From JAIPEL01 sp050115795 (GTDB lineage Bacteria; Desulfobacterota; Desulfobacteria; Desulfobacterales; CAFBRK01): a DNA stretch of 31,073 nt. Below the pieces are notes generated by a model. That model was not told the DNA's origin, searched no databases, and saw only the letters and a list, made by a program, of their open reading frames with translations. The position numbers were made by a program, and so were the translations under genes. Every line of letters starts with the position of its first letter. The first letter of the stretch is position 1. Shown in pieces: positions 15,257 through 24,660 of this stretch. The stretch is from positions 1 through 31,073 of the forward strand of contig JASFPT010000014.1 in the NCBI GenBank assembly GCA_050115795.1, in the 5' to 3' direction.

Positions 15257-15676
15257 TCACTTCCGCCGCTTCAGCAGATAGGTGGACTGCGGTGTTGTTC
15301 CGTCTTGGCAGTTGTCCTGTCCGTCGCTGAAATGGATGATTTCCCATCCATCGCTGCCCAGGGTGTTCAAAACGGTAATGATGGAGGGTTGGGCCGTCGT
15401 TTCTTTTCGCTGGGTGTAGGTTTCGATAAACTCCTTGAAGGCTTCCCTCCTTGCTTCGAGTCCTCTCGGGTCATTTTCAGATTTGTGCGACCGGATTTCT
15501 TTTCCGTCCCCGTAAAAAAAGAAGACCGTGGTGGAGGATTTCAGGTTGCCGGACTTTCGGTGAACGACGACCAGCTCCCCGTATTCGTATGCGGTCCTTG
15601 CCGCCGCCGGGCCGGCGTCCAGGGCAAAGAAGAGGATGAGAAGCGTCGATATCGAAACTGCTGCGAATTTTTTCAT
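15257..15676 (-). CDS. Small exported protein, DUF4177-like
   Basis: I start this 139-residue protein at ATG 15676, with AAGGTGAGG directly upstream. That gives a clear signal peptide (MKKFAAVSISTLLILFFALDAGPAAA). The longer frame reaching 15922 has arginine- and cysteine-rich sequence and no ribosome-binding site. The mature protein begins with a beta-rich segment (AYEYGELVVVHRKSGNLKSSTTVFFFYGDGK), has a charged helix (LEARREAFKEFIETYTQRK), and ends with LNTLGSDGWEIIHFSD then STYLLKRRK. The pattern of LN-LG--GWE-I and a terminal YLLKR is the hallmark of DUF4177-type domains. The function is unknown and the location probably periplasmic. The gene is convergent with mrpG. Confidence 0.75.
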   Translation of the reverse strand: MKKFAAVSISTLLILFFALDAGPAAARTAYEYGELVVVHRKSGNLKSSTTVFFFYGDGKEIRSHKSENDPRGLEARREAFKEFIETYTQRKETTAQPSIITVLNTLGSDGWEIIHFSDGQDNCQDGTTPQSTYLLKRRK

Positions 15677-16196
15677 TGCCTCACCTTTTTCAGTGAAAAC
15701 GAACCGTAAGGATCGCTGCGCGTGTACCTTGCAGCGCCGCGCCGCTGGTGTTCTCGAGTCGAAGCTGCCGGCAGGCAGAAGACAACGAGCGCACCTGCAC
15801 AACGATCCACCATGGTAAGCACCCAAGGTGACGTTGTGAAGGTGTCGACCGCCAAACGATCCGTTTTCGGATCCGATCCCGGCAACCGGGTCCCCCGACC
15901 CGCTCTCTTTTCTGATGGCCAAGACCCAAGATCCCGCGGCGCGGGGAAGGGCTCAACGGCGACACAGACCCGGTCGTTTCCGGAAGGACGCCGCACCACC
16001 GGGGCAGGGAAAAGATCGACACCCACCGCTGTGCTCTGCTAAAGATGCCACAGGGTCTCCGCCTTGAAAGAGGCCTGCCCCTGCTGCGGCCAACCGGTCC
16101 GGCGGGACGGTTAAAAGCGCGTTCAGCAAAAAAGCGGATGGATCCGTTCCGGAAACGGACTGTAAAAAAGCCCGGAGAATCCCTGGGAGAATACCG
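15677..16196. other. 520-base intergenic region without a recognised gene
   Basis: This lies between two divergent genes, so it should hold both promoters, but I found no convincing -35/-10 pair. Short hairpins occur, such as gatcccggcaaccgggtc near 15880 and tccgttccggaaacgga near 16142. Frames on both strands have protein-unlike composition and no ribosome-binding sites. Confidence 0.5.
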
Positions 16197-17474
16197 ATGA
16201 ATGTTCTCAAAGAGGTTCTGAAAAACGAAGTGTTTCCCGCCCTGGGGTGCACCGAACCGATTGCGGTCGCCTATGCGGCGAGCCTTGCTGCCGCCGAGTT
16301 GAAAGGCCCTTTGACGGCGGTCCGCATCGTCGTCGATCCCGGGGTGTTTAAAAACGGCTATGCCGTAACGGTCCCGAACACCGGCGGAGAAAAGGGGAAC
16401 CTGATCGCCGGCGTGCTGGGGGCCCTCATTGCGCAGCCGGCGCTCAAGATGGAGATCTTAAAGCCCGCCGACAAGGCCCATCTGCAGCAGGCAAAAGCAC
16501 TGATCGCATCGGGAAAGGCGACCATCTCCTGCGATCGAACCTGCAAGGGGCTTTTTGTGGAAGCGGAGGTCCAAACCCGGGAGGGTTCGGCACGTGCGGA
16601 GATCCGCGGTTCCCATACCCACCTGGTTCGTCTGGAAAAAAACGGAACGGTCCTGTTTGCCGACGACACCGCGCCCAGCGGCGGCGATCCGGGCTACAAG
16701 AAGGTTCTCAAGGAGATGAAGATCAGCGACTTTTTCGGTCTTGCCCGCGGCATCGACCCGGAAGACGCCCGGTACGTCCGGGAGGGGATCGACATGAACC
16801 TGGCCATATCAGAGGCCGGCCGCGGCCTGAAGAAGGTCGGCTACTATGTCTCCGACCTCTGCAAAAAGGGATACATCGAAGACGACATCTTTTCCTCGGC
16901 CAAGATTCTGACCGCATCTGCCGCCGACGCGCGAATGGCGGGCGTCAGCCTTCCGGTCATGTCCAGCGGCGGCAGCGGAAACCAGGGTGTCGTGGCCATC
17001 CTCGTGCCGTATCATGTCGGCCGGCATTTCAGGGTCGAAGAAGAAAAGATCGTTGAGAGCATCGCCCTGTCACATCTGGTCAGCAGCTACATCAAGTGTT
17101 TCACCGGCGAATTGTCGCCGCTTTGCGGCTGCGCCATCGCATCCGGGGTGGGGGCCGCTGTGGCGATCGTCTATCAGCAGTGCGGCGACGACACCGACAA
17201 GATCACCCTGGCCGTCAACAACGTGATCAGCGATCTGGGGGGGATGCTTTGCGACGGCGCAAAGGGCGGGTGCGCCCTGAAGGTGGCCAGCTCGACCGAC
17301 TCGGCCATCCGTGCCGCCTACATGGCGATCAACGGCCACGGCATCACATACCAGGAGGGATTCGTCGGAAGGACCGCTGAGGAAAGCATTTGGCACCTGA
17401 GCCGGATCAGCAAGCTGGGGATGGAAAAGGCCGACGATACCATGCTCACGATCATGCTCGAAAAAACCCCGTGA
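16197..17474 (+). CDS. L-cysteine desulfidase (UPF0597/CyuA type), [4Fe-4S] enzyme
   Basis: The enzyme splits L-cysteine to pyruvate, ammonia and sulfide with an iron-sulfur cluster, giving sulfide for metabolism or removing excess cysteine. The 425-residue protein matches the cysteine desulfidase/serine dehydratase-alpha family: ALGCTEPIAVAYAAS (C18), NTGGEKGNLIAG, VMSSGGSGNQG (residues about 254-264), CFTGELSPLCGCAIASG (C301, C310, C312) and LGGMLCDGAKGGCALK (C352, C359). C18, C310 or C312, C352 and C359 are the likely cluster ligands. Translation starts at ATG 16197 behind a gggagaa sequence. It is monocistronic, followed by a terminator and convergent with the next gene. Activity on L-serine is an alternative within the superfamily. 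Confidence 0.88.
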   Translation: MNVLKEVLKNEVFPALGCTEPIAVAYAASLAAAELKGPLTAVRIVVDPGVFKNGYAVTVPNTGGEKGNLIAGVLGALIAQPALKMEILKPADKAHLQQAKALIASGKATISCDRTCKGLFVEAEVQTREGSARAEIRGSHTHLVRLEKNGTVLFADDTAPSGGDPGYKKVLKEMKISDFFGLARGIDPEDARYVREGIDMNLAISEAGRGLKKVGYYVSDLCKKGYIEDDIFSSAKILTASAADARMAGVSLPVMSSGGSGNQGVVAILVPYHVGRHFRVEEEKIVESIALSHLVSSYIKCFTGELSPLCGCAIASGVGAAVAIVYQQCGDDTDKITLAVNNVISDLGGMLCDGAKGGCALKVASSTDSAIRAAYMAINGHGITYQEGFVGRTAEESIWHLSRISKLGMEKADDTMLTIMLEKTP

Positions 17475-17534
17475 GGACCGGGTCGCAGGTCGGAGGTCGC
17501 CTCAACGAAAAAACAGCCTCACCGGGCCCCTCCT

Positions 17535-17567
17535 GCCGGTTTCGGCTGACGACCGGCTTGCTTTTTT
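17535..17567 (+). terminator. Terminator of the cysteine desulfidase gene
   Basis: The stem gccggt (17535-17540) pairs with accggc (17552-17557) around an 11-nt loop, followed by ttg and a run of T to 17567. On the minus strand it lies just beyond the stop of the sensor protein gene. Confidence 0.6.
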
Positions 17568-17577
17568 GCGGGCCGGA

Positions 17578-18198
17578 TCAAGCCTCTCTTTCCGAAGGCC
17601 GCTTGCATTCGGCATAGAATTGCGGAAATCTGCTGATGGAACACTGCGGGCAGATGGTTTGCTGGATCTCCATGTCGGACTGGTCTTCGATGTAGGTTTC
17701 GATATCCACCCAGCGGTCGTTTTCGTAGATTTTCCGGCAACACATGCACATCGGCGGCAGCGTTCCGATGCTTTTCAACACAAACACATTCATCGTTCGC
17801 AGTCGCAGGCTCAGGCTTTTGAGAAACCCGAGGGCCAGTTCCGGGTTGCTCCGGATCTCCCGGCCAAAGTCGAACCGGTCGATGCACAGGGTCTCGGTGT
17901 CCGTGGCGGCCACGACCGAAGCCGAGCGCTCCCGGTTTTCGATCAGCGCCATTTCGCCGAAGTGATTCAGCGGTCCCAGGACCTGGAGCCGCCTTTCCCG
18001 CTTTTTGCCGAGCCCCTTGACCACCTCGACCCTGCCTTTCAGAATCACGAAAAGCCGCTTGTCGAGGGTGTTTTCCTCGACAATCACCTTCCCGCTCGGA
18101 AAGGACAGGGGGACCGTCAGCGCCGCGAAGCGTTCGAGATCTTCCGGACGTTGGCCGGCAAACAGCGGGACCTGGGCCAGCAGGCCGGCTTTGTTCAT
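17578..18198 (-). CDS. Cyclic-nucleotide-binding domain protein with a zinc-ribbon-like tail
   Basis: This 206-residue cytoplasmic protein has an N-terminal CRP-type cNMP-binding domain (about 1-125) with the phosphate-binding cassette HFGEMALIENRERSASVVA at residues 79-97. In place of the CRP helix-turn-helix, the C-terminus has two cysteine pairs, C151/C154 (MCMCCRKIY) and C183/C186 (TICPQC), framing DRWVDIETYIEDQS. The same C-x2-C, W--IE-YI, ICP-C pattern is found at the ends of many sensor kinases and PAS proteins in Desulfobacterota (from memory). It probably binds zinc or another metal. With no DNA-binding region it is unlikely to be a CRP-type transcription factor. The ribosome-binding site GGGAGG precedes ATG 18198. 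An ATP-grasp gene lies 141 bp upstream on the same strand. Confidence 0.85.
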   Translation of the reverse strand: MNKAGLLAQVPLFAGQRPEDLERFAALTVPLSFPSGKVIVEENTLDKRLFVILKGRVEVVKGLGKKRERRLQVLGPLNHFGEMALIENRERSASVVAATDTETLCIDRFDFGREIRSNPELALGFLKSLSLRLRTMNVFVLKSIGTLPPMCMCCRKIYENDRWVDIETYIEDQSDMEIQQTICPQCSISRFPQFYAECKRPSEREA

Positions 18199-18339
18199 CG
18201 GCTACCTCCCATGTTGCACGGGTTTCGGGTCGACGGACGGTTGCCGCTCATCGGGCAGGGGCGGACGGCGGTTTGTTGCGCCGGGCCGCCGCCGATGGAA
18301 CTTCTGCAGACACCGCCACGTCCATCAAAAGCGCATCGC

Positions 18340-19149
18340 TTAGCTCGCCTTGGGCAGTTTCGGGGTTTCGGGCTGAATGGGCGATTGGGAAACCTCGCAA
18401 AGATAGCCGAAGATCAGCTCGGCGATGCGGATGCCGGCCGCGTTCAGGGCCCGGGTACCGAACCGGGGGTTGAATTCCAGCAGAAAGTACCGGCCGTCGA
18501 CTTCGGCCACATCGAAGCCGGCGTGGTCGATCGTCAGCTCGGCGGCCACGTTTTCCGCGAGCCGGACCGCTTCAGGAGGGACCCGCCGAAAACTGATCTT
18601 CCCGCCCTTGGCCACGTTGTTGTGAAAACAGCCCTCTTGCGCTTCCCGCCAGTAGCCGGCCGCCGCGGTTTTCCCCACGATGACGATGCGCAGATCCCGG
18701 AAGATGGGCAGATATTCCTGTGCAAACAGGACCTCGTTTCGGGCCGCGTAGCGGAGAAATTCGGCCCTGTCGTTGACCAGAAAGACCCCCATGCCCATGG
18801 CGCTTCGGATCTCCTTTGCAACGAAGGGAAATGAGAACTCGTCGAGAATCTGTTCCACGGAGACGGGGGTGCGCGGCAGAATCCGGGTGACGGGCGTGTT
18901 GCCAGGGAAGGCGGCCTCAAAGGCCCGATGCATCTCGACCTTGTCGTGGCCGAGATGATAGGTGCCGATACTCGGGAAAATCCGCTTTTTCAGCACGTAG
19001 TATAGGGCATTGACCTGCCAGTACTCGGGGAACAGCAACCAGTCAGCGGCCTGAACCGCGGCCTTTTCCCGAAACCAGTTCTCCGGCTTCACCGCATGAA
19101 CGCCCGGAATGCCGAGCGTTCTCAGCGGATCAAAAGAGACCAGACGCAT
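18340..19149 (-). CDS. RimK-like ATP-grasp ligase, substrate unknown
   Basis: ATP-grasp enzymes join a carboxylate to an amine through an acyl-phosphate, as in RimK or glutathione synthetase. Visible motifs over 269 residues are FPFVAKEIRSAMGMGVFLV (ATP-binding lysine and glycine loop), AQEYLPIFRDLRIVIVGK, GGKISF, and the Mg-binding end AEVDGRYFLLEFNPRFGTRAL with the E-F-N signature. The N-terminal part, LFPEYWQVNALYYVLKKRIFPS, resembles the pre-ATP-grasp domain of RimK-like proteins. The ribosome-binding site GGAG is 8 nt before ATG 19149, and a very good promoter lies at 19246-19274. The gene downstream is the cNMP-binding protein. The product could be a modified peptide, protein or cofactor; sequence alone does not say. 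Confidence 0.85.
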   Translation of the reverse strand: MRLVSFDPLRTLGIPGVHAVKPENWFREKAAVQAADWLLFPEYWQVNALYYVLKKRIFPSIGTYHLGHDKVEMHRAFEAAFPGNTPVTRILPRTPVSVEQILDEFSFPFVAKEIRSAMGMGVFLVNDRAEFLRYAARNEVLFAQEYLPIFRDLRIVIVGKTAAAGYWREAQEGCFHNNVAKGGKISFRRVPPEAVRLAENVAAELTIDHAGFDVAEVDGRYFLLEFNPRFGTRALNAAGIRIAELIFGYLCEVSQSPIQPETPKLPKAS

Positions 19150-19245
19150 GGCTCGTTCTCCTGGTTCGGGGTGAAGCGGTTGCTGCCTCCGGGCCGCCGT
19201 CCGGATCGGGCCGGTTGGCGGAATTCATCCGGCCGCTTTGGGTGG

Positions 19246-19274
19246 ATTTTATCGCTGACGGCAATGGCTGACAA
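19246..19274 (-). promoter_or_regulatory. Promoter of the ATP-grasp gene
   Basis: On the minus strand TTGTCA (complement of 19269-19274) and TAAAAT (complement of 19246-19251) are exactly 17 bp apart, about 95 bp upstream of the gene. Confidence 0.6.
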
Positions 19275-19322
19275 GAAATAGTCGCGGTCTCAAGTAAAAA
19301 TTTTCCCCGGGCGCCGGTAGCA

Positions 19323-19346
19323 AAAGCCGGCCCGAGGGCCGGCTTT
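19323..19346 (-). terminator. Hairpin terminator after the acetoacetyl-CoA synthetase gene
   Basis: A perfect 10-bp stem (aaagccggcc at 19323-19332, ggccggcttt at 19337-19346) with loop cgag lies 29 bp beyond the stop codon. The T run on the minus strand is short, about four residues. Confidence 0.7.
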
Positions 19347-19375
19347 CTGGGAGAGACGATAGCGATGGGGACGAT

Positions 19376-21328
<1,953 letters not shown>

Positions 21329-21474
21329 GGTGTTCTCCTTTTCCACTTTCCGTTTTCTCCCCCTCTATCCCGGGGGGTCTTCCTCACCGCAGGCTCCCTG
21401 GCGTTTCGACCCGCCCCGGCCGAATTCCGGCGGCAGGCGATCGAACCAAAAAAGCTGTCGCACGCGGTACCCTG

Positions 21475-21503
21475 CACATACTGAATCCGCCTCCGATTTG
21501 CAA
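21475..21503 (-). promoter_or_regulatory. Candidate promoter of aacS
   Basis: On the minus strand TTGCAA (21498-21503) and TATGTG (complement of 21475-21480) are 17 bp apart, about 150 bp upstream of the start codon. The -10 match is moderate. Confidence 0.4.
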
Positions 21504-21593
21504 TACGGTTCAGGGCCGCTGCTGCAATGAAATCGGCTCCCCGTGAGCAAGGGCCGCCCCGGCAAAAAGCCGGCCGGCGGTCTTTTCCAGGCG

Positions 21594-21622
21594 TTGAAAA
21601 GCGTCTTCAGGTGGCCTATAAC
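21594..21622 (+). promoter_or_regulatory. Promoter of the unknown 258-residue protein gene
   Basis: TTGAAA (21594-21599) and TATAAC (21617-21622) are 17 bp apart, with the start codon about 57 bp downstream. Confidence 0.6.
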
Positions 21623-21678
21623 CATAAAAAGAGGCAGGCCGACAAGGGATGCCGGCCCCACACCTCCGGAGCTTTGCC

Positions 21679-22455
21679 ATGACCGATTACGACAGCCCGT
21701 TGACCGACGAGATTCTGAGCGACGTGGCCCAAACATTTTTCGGCGCTCGCAAGAAGCTCGATGACATGATCGAGATTCTGGACGGTTTTGTCGGCGCCCT
21801 TCGGCAGAAGGCCGATGCGGTGCAGCAGCGGGCCGGTCTTTTGCACTTTCTCCTGGTCGACGAGCAATGGGTGGTGCGATTTTATTCGAATCTCGGGGTG
21901 GACGACCCCGGGGATCTTTCCGGAGCCGGCCCGCCGGAACCCCTGCCGAAAATGCGGATCCCGTTTGCGTTAACCGGAAACGGTCGTTTTGCCGCCACTG
22001 TTGCGGAATTGTACCGGCGGCTCGCCAAATCGTGCCGGGAGTATCGCTGTTCCAGCGCCAATCCCTTTGCCGAGGCGGAAAATCCGGAGGAGGCCTGCGT
22101 CGACGTCCGCATGGTCAAGGCCATGCGGGAGCTGATCAATGAAAAGATCCACGCGATCAACGAGGAATCCTCACCGTCGGCGATCCTTCAGTACGCCAAG
22201 GGGTTCGATGCCCGGGGCGAGAAGAGGTCTGCCGTGGCCGGGGCCACGGCGGGGGAATATGCCGGCATGGACCAGAAGTACGTCTACCTGCCGATTCCCG
22301 TCGAGCGGCTGGGGTTTAAACGGTTTCCCGAGCTGCCCCGTCTCAAGCAATGCCGGACAAGCATCGATCGGTTTTGCAAGGAGGTCTACCCGAAGATCGA
22401 AGAGGAGGTGCGAAGGCGCCTTTTCCTGCTGAAAAGGGGCGAGGGTGCCGACTGA
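21679..22455 (+). CDS. Unknown protein, 258 residues
   Basis: I do not recognise the family. ATG 21679 has GGAG 7 nt upstream and is preferred over an in-frame ATG at 21649. The protein is soluble, without signal peptide or membrane segments. The N-terminal half is largely helical (DEILSDVAQTFFGARKKLDDM then IEILDGFVGALRQKADAVQQ), followed by LLHFLLVDEQWVVRFYSNLG. The C-terminal half has KYVYLPIPVERLGFKRFPELP and a charged helix (KEVYPKIEEEVRRRLFLLKR). Codon usage matches the neighbours and it has a good promoter of its own (21594-21622), so I regard it as a real gene. It is transcribed away from aacS. Confidence 0.75.
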   Translation: MTDYDSPLTDEILSDVAQTFFGARKKLDDMIEILDGFVGALRQKADAVQQRAGLLHFLLVDEQWVVRFYSNLGVDDPGDLSGAGPPEPLPKMRIPFALTGNGRFAATVAELYRRLAKSCREYRCSSANPFAEAENPEEACVDVRMVKAMRELINEKIHAINEESSPSAILQYAKGFDARGEKRSAVAGATAGEYAGMDQKYVYLPIPVERLGFKRFPELPRLKQCRTSIDRFCKEVYPKIEEEVRRRLFLLKRGEGAD

Positions 22456-22536
22456 TCGGCAGCACTCCGCCGGTGACACTGAACCCACTGAAAAACAGAA
22501 GGGGGCCGACGGCACCGGGGTGGGTGGACCGGAGGC

Positions 22537-22650
22537 CTATCCGGAGATCAGTTCGAACATTTCTCTCGGGGCGCCGCATACCGGACACCGGAAGGGCGGC
22601 TTGTCACCGTCGTGGATATATCCGCACCATTTGCAACGCCAGCGTTTCAT
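22537..22650 (-). CDS. Rubredoxin-like mini-protein (37 aa)
   Basis: A 37-residue frame on the minus strand begins MKRWRCKWCGYIHDGDKPP and ends PREMFELISG. It has two cysteine pairs, C6/C9 (CKWCGYIHDG) and C22/C25 (RCPVCGAP), in the order and context of a rubredoxin or the rubredoxin-like domain of rubrerythrin. In a true rubredoxin the two pairs are about 30 residues apart; here the middle is shortened as in rubrerythrin C-terminal domains. It probably binds one iron (or zinc) and could carry electrons in oxygen or peroxide defence. The ATG at 22650 has a modest ribosome-binding site (aagga, about 11 nt upstream, or ggaaa nearer). It is not attached to any larger frame, so it is a stand-alone protein or the relic of a larger one. 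Confidence 0.75.
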   Translation of the reverse strand: MKRWRCKWCGYIHDGDKPPFRCPVCGAPREMFELISG

Positions 22651-22788
22651 CGTTTCCAGGTCCTTGGTCGACCGCGAAACGGCACCGTTCGATTCCCACC
22701 GGTTCACGGCAAGTCCCGCTCGCCTCGGTCGCCGGAGAAGGTATCGGGGACGTGCGATCCTATAAGGTTGACGCCGGCCGTGCCCACT

Positions 22789-23103
22789 TCACTGAACCGT
22801 CTGTCGGCATTGCTCCGTTTCCAGGCAGGCCAGGGCCAGCTGCCAGGTGTGGTAGTCGAGCTCCACATCTTCCCAGCCCAGGTAATGCAGCCGGCGGTTG
22901 AACTGGAGCAGGTTCAGGTAAGGGTGAATGCGGTGTGCCGCCGCCAGGTTCCGGATCAGCCAGGGGACCAGACCGCCATGGATCCCCAGTGCCGTGAGCC
23001 GGCGGGTTAGCGCTGTGCGGACCGCATTGGCAGCGACTCTCTCTGAAGGGGCCGGCATCTGCGCGCTGTCGCCAGCTGTGCCGTATCGGGGGGAAACCGC
23101 CAT
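22789..23103 (-). CDS. Small unknown protein (104 aa)
   Basis: This is an ATG start with AGGA immediately upstream. The protein is soluble and 104 residues long. The first 25 residues are low in structure, and the rest reads as a helical domain: AVRTALTRRLTALGIHGGLV, then PWLIRNLAAAHRIHPYLNLL and FNRRLHYLGWEDVELDYHTW. The dense pattern of leucine, tryptophan and histidine with LGW and a final C-rich tail looks like a conserved small protein, but I cannot name the family. It lies upstream of the rubredoxin-like gene on the same strand, 138 bp away, so the two may be co-transcribed. Confidence 0.6.
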   Translation of the reverse strand: MAVSPRYGTAGDSAQMPAPSERVAANAVRTALTRRLTALGIHGGLVPWLIRNLAAAHRIHPYLNLLQFNRRLHYLGWEDVELDYHTWQLALACLETEQCRQTVQ

Positions 23104-23196
23104 ATTTCCTGAATAGGACGGATGATATGGGGTGTCAAGGGAAAATCGATCACAATATGTTGGGGTTGCCCTAAGCCCGCCCCCTGAAACCGGTTT

Positions 23197-23457
23197 TCAG
23201 CCGGGGGGACGGTCTGCCCGGTCGATGGCTGCGGTGTAGTAGATCAATTCCCATTGGCAGGTCCGGGTGTCGTGGCGGATGATGTACCGGCCGCCGTCAT
23301 CTGCGTCGAATTTGAAATACCGGTGGTCCGGGGCGAGCCATCGATCCACGATGCGATCCACGGTCAGAATCCGCTCGCCCATTTTGATCTGTCGGGGCGT
23401 CTCCTCGCCGCGGTATCCGGCCGTGCAGGAGACCTCGATGGGAAGGGGAGGCGGCAT
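23197..23457 (-). CDS. Small unknown protein (86 aa), DUF6504-like
   Basis: The start is ATG 23457 with AGGAG 9 nt upstream. The longer frame to 23688 runs through hairpin repeats and is not coding. The 86-residue protein starts MPPPLPIEVSCTAGYRGEET and contains RILTVDRIVDRWLAPDHRYF, DDGGRYIIRHD and CQWELIYYT. The arrangement of P-IEV, GYRG-E-P, DRW--PDHRYFK and a final WEL is that of a small conserved beta-rich protein family without known function. The family label is from memory and uncertain. A run of palindromic repeats lies directly upstream. Confidence 0.7.
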   Translation of the reverse strand: MPPPLPIEVSCTAGYRGEETPRQIKMGERILTVDRIVDRWLAPDHRYFKFDADDGGRYIIRHDTRTCQWELIYYTAAIDRADRPPG

Positions 23458-23550
23458 GATCCGGTTCTCCTGTTGGTCGATCTGCGGGTTGTCTTTACTT
23501 TCTGATGCTCGATCCTGGCTGCTGGATCCTACGATATCGCATTGAACACA

Positions 23551-23570
23551 CCCTGCAGCAAGCTGCAGGG
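23551..23570. repeat. Palindrome ccctgcag-caag-ctgcaggg
   Basis: Perfect 8-bp arms with a 4-nt loop are followed by gaatc. It has the same pattern as the longer palindrome at 23607-23646 (CCC-GCAG, four bases, CTGC-GGG, then aat), which suggests one repeat family. Confidence 0.7.
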
Positions 23571-23606
23571 AATCTTCTACCGTAAGGTATTCTATCTGAT
23601 TCGATT

Positions 23607-23646
23607 CGCTCGCATTCCCCGCAGCTATCTGCGGGGAATGCGAGCG
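23607..23646. repeat. 40-bp near-perfect palindrome, REP-like
   Basis: The 18-bp arms at 23607-23624 and 23629-23646 are perfectly complementary around a 4-nt loop, ctat. There is no T run after it, so it is not a standard terminator. It shares the core CCCCGCAG/CTGCGGGG with the smaller palindrome 37 bp upstream. Confidence 0.8.
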
Positions 23647-23926
23647 CTGGTGCGGTTCAAGGTCAAGGCTTCCAGTTTCTGGTTCCAAAATCCAGGATTT
23701 TCTGACCGGTAGGCTGGCGTCGGGTCATAGAAATTCGTATCATTTCCGATGCAGCGGGTCTTGGGACCCAGACCCGACGTGCCTTCCAACGTGACGATTT
23801 CCGGACCTGTCCGGTGGCAGCGGCTTTCACCGGGATTTCAGGACAGCCCCGCCGCCGGCCGCCAGGTCGACTAGATTGCTCAAGAACGAAACTTCCCCCG
23901 AAGCTCTCTCCGCTTGGATTGAACGG

Positions 23927-23966
23927 CCTCCGTGCCGTTCATGAAGGCACGACACGGAGGTCGTGC
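23927..23966. repeat. Repeat with the cctccgtg/cacggagg palindrome
   Basis: Two overlapping pairings are possible: cctccgtg (23927-23934) with cacggagg (23953-23960), and gcacgac (23947-23953) with gtcgtgc (23960-23966). Strings of this type (ggcacgacacggaggtcgtg) are dispersed in several bacterial genomes, from memory. Confidence 0.55.
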
Positions 23967-24120
23967 CCTACGAAAAACGGAACTGCCAAACGAAGTTTTA
24001 CATAAGACGCCGCTCAGGGGGAATGTTTTTCCTGAGAGGGGGTTCTGTACCCTGAAGCTGGAACGGTTTGCGATCGCCGGGTCGACGAAAAAGGGCGGGG
24101 AAGGGTGGAGGGCCGAATGC

Positions 24121-24137
24121 GGGCGGCTCAGCCGCCC
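24121..24137 (-). terminator. GC hairpin after the HNH nuclease gene
   Basis: The stem gggcggc/gccgccc with a 3-nt loop starts 17 bp beyond the HNH stop codon on the minus strand. No T run follows, so termination is uncertain. A very similar gggcggc/gccgccc hairpin is found at 29005-29021, in front of ispE. Confidence 0.35.
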
Positions 24138-24153
24138 CAACCGGCTAAACGGC

Positions 24154-24660
24154 CTAGAAGATCCCCAATTCCTTGAGCACGTGGTTGATGCCGAGTTTGG
24201 CCGCTTTGAGCCGAAGAAATTCGGAGATGGTGGGCTGATAGGGGCGGACCTTCAGGTACATCCGGGCCTCGTTGGGGGTGCGGCTGCCCTTTCGGGTGTT
24301 GCACGGGCGGCACGCGCTGACGCAGTTTTCAAAACAGGTTTGCCCGCCCCGGGATTTGGGTACGATGTGGTCGATGGTCAGTTTGCCGGCATCGCAGCCG
24401 CAGTATGCGCAGGCGAAACCGTCTCGAACGAACACATTGCGCTTGCTGAAGGGGACCCGGTTTCGGTAGAGAACCCGGATCAGTTTGATCAACTTCATGA
24501 CGGCCGGGATCTTGCAGACGGTTCCCTCTGCGCAGCGCACGATGCGGTCCGAGTAGCGCAGCACCTGGACCTTTCCTTTGGCCACCATACACATGGCCCG
24601 TTTCCAGTCGACCACATTGAGAAACGAAAAATCCGCGTTGAGCAAAACGCAGTGCGCCAT
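24154..24660 (-). CDS. HNH endonuclease family protein
   Basis: This 168-residue protein has a metal-dependent HNH nuclease domain. Motifs are the zinc pair C84/C87 (FACAYCGCD), the catalytic D97-H98 (LTIDHIVPKSRGG), N112 (CFENCVSAC) and the second zinc pair C117/C120 (CRPCNTRKG). The N-terminal 70 residues (LLNADFSFLNVVDWKRAMCM, then VAKGKVQVLRYSD) are typical of a widespread stand-alone HNH family encoded on bacterial chromosomes rather than of restriction systems. GGAGGG lies just before ATG 24660. No methyltransferase or phage gene is next to it, so its role in DNA processing is open. Confidence 0.92.
   Translation of the reverse strand: MAHCVLLNADFSFLNVVDWKRAMCMVAKGKVQVLRYSDRIVRCAEGTVCKIPAVMKLIKLIRVLYRNRVPFSKRNVFVRDGFACAYCGCDAGKLTIDHIVPKSRGGQTCFENCVSACRPCNTRKGSRTPNEARMYLKVRPYQPTISEFLRLKAAKLGINHVLKELGIF

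Larger units (their letters stand above)
21329..21678. other. Divergent promoter region between aacS and an unknown gene
   Basis: This 350-base region contains no gene. It holds one candidate promoter for each direction, described separately (21475-21503 and 21594-21622). Nothing else is recognisable. Confidence 0.5.
23458..24153. other. 700-base intergenic block filled with palindromes, no gene
   Basis: No coding frame here has a ribosome-binding site or protein-like composition. The block carries at least five separate hairpins: 23551-23570, 23607-23646, 23755-23776 (with an alternative pairing 23718-23726/23771-23779), 23927-23966 and 24013-24036, plus the gggcggc/gccgccc stem at 24121-24137. 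Together they look like an accumulation site for short palindromic repeats. Confidence 0.6.

Noticed and set aside
15677..15922. N-terminal extension of the DUF4177-like protein
   Set aside because: The extension is arginine- and cysteine-rich and has no ribosome-binding site. The internal ATG at 15676 has a good site and starts a signal peptide.
23551..23646. CRISPR repeats
   Set aside because: There are only two unlike palindromes of different length, with no regular spacing and no cas genes.
23458..23688. N-terminal extension of the 86-residue protein
   Set aside because: It translates through the hairpin repeats, while ATG 23457 has a proper ribosome-binding site and begins the family-like sequence.
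23880..24140. Minus-strand frame of 86 codons in the repeat block
   Set aside because: It is made of palindromic repeat sequence, has no ribosome-binding site and shows no protein-like pattern.
24154..24660. Restriction or anti-phage system around the HNH nuclease
   Set aside because: No methyltransferase, helicase, toxin or phage-related gene is adjacent. The family commonly occurs alone on chromosomes.
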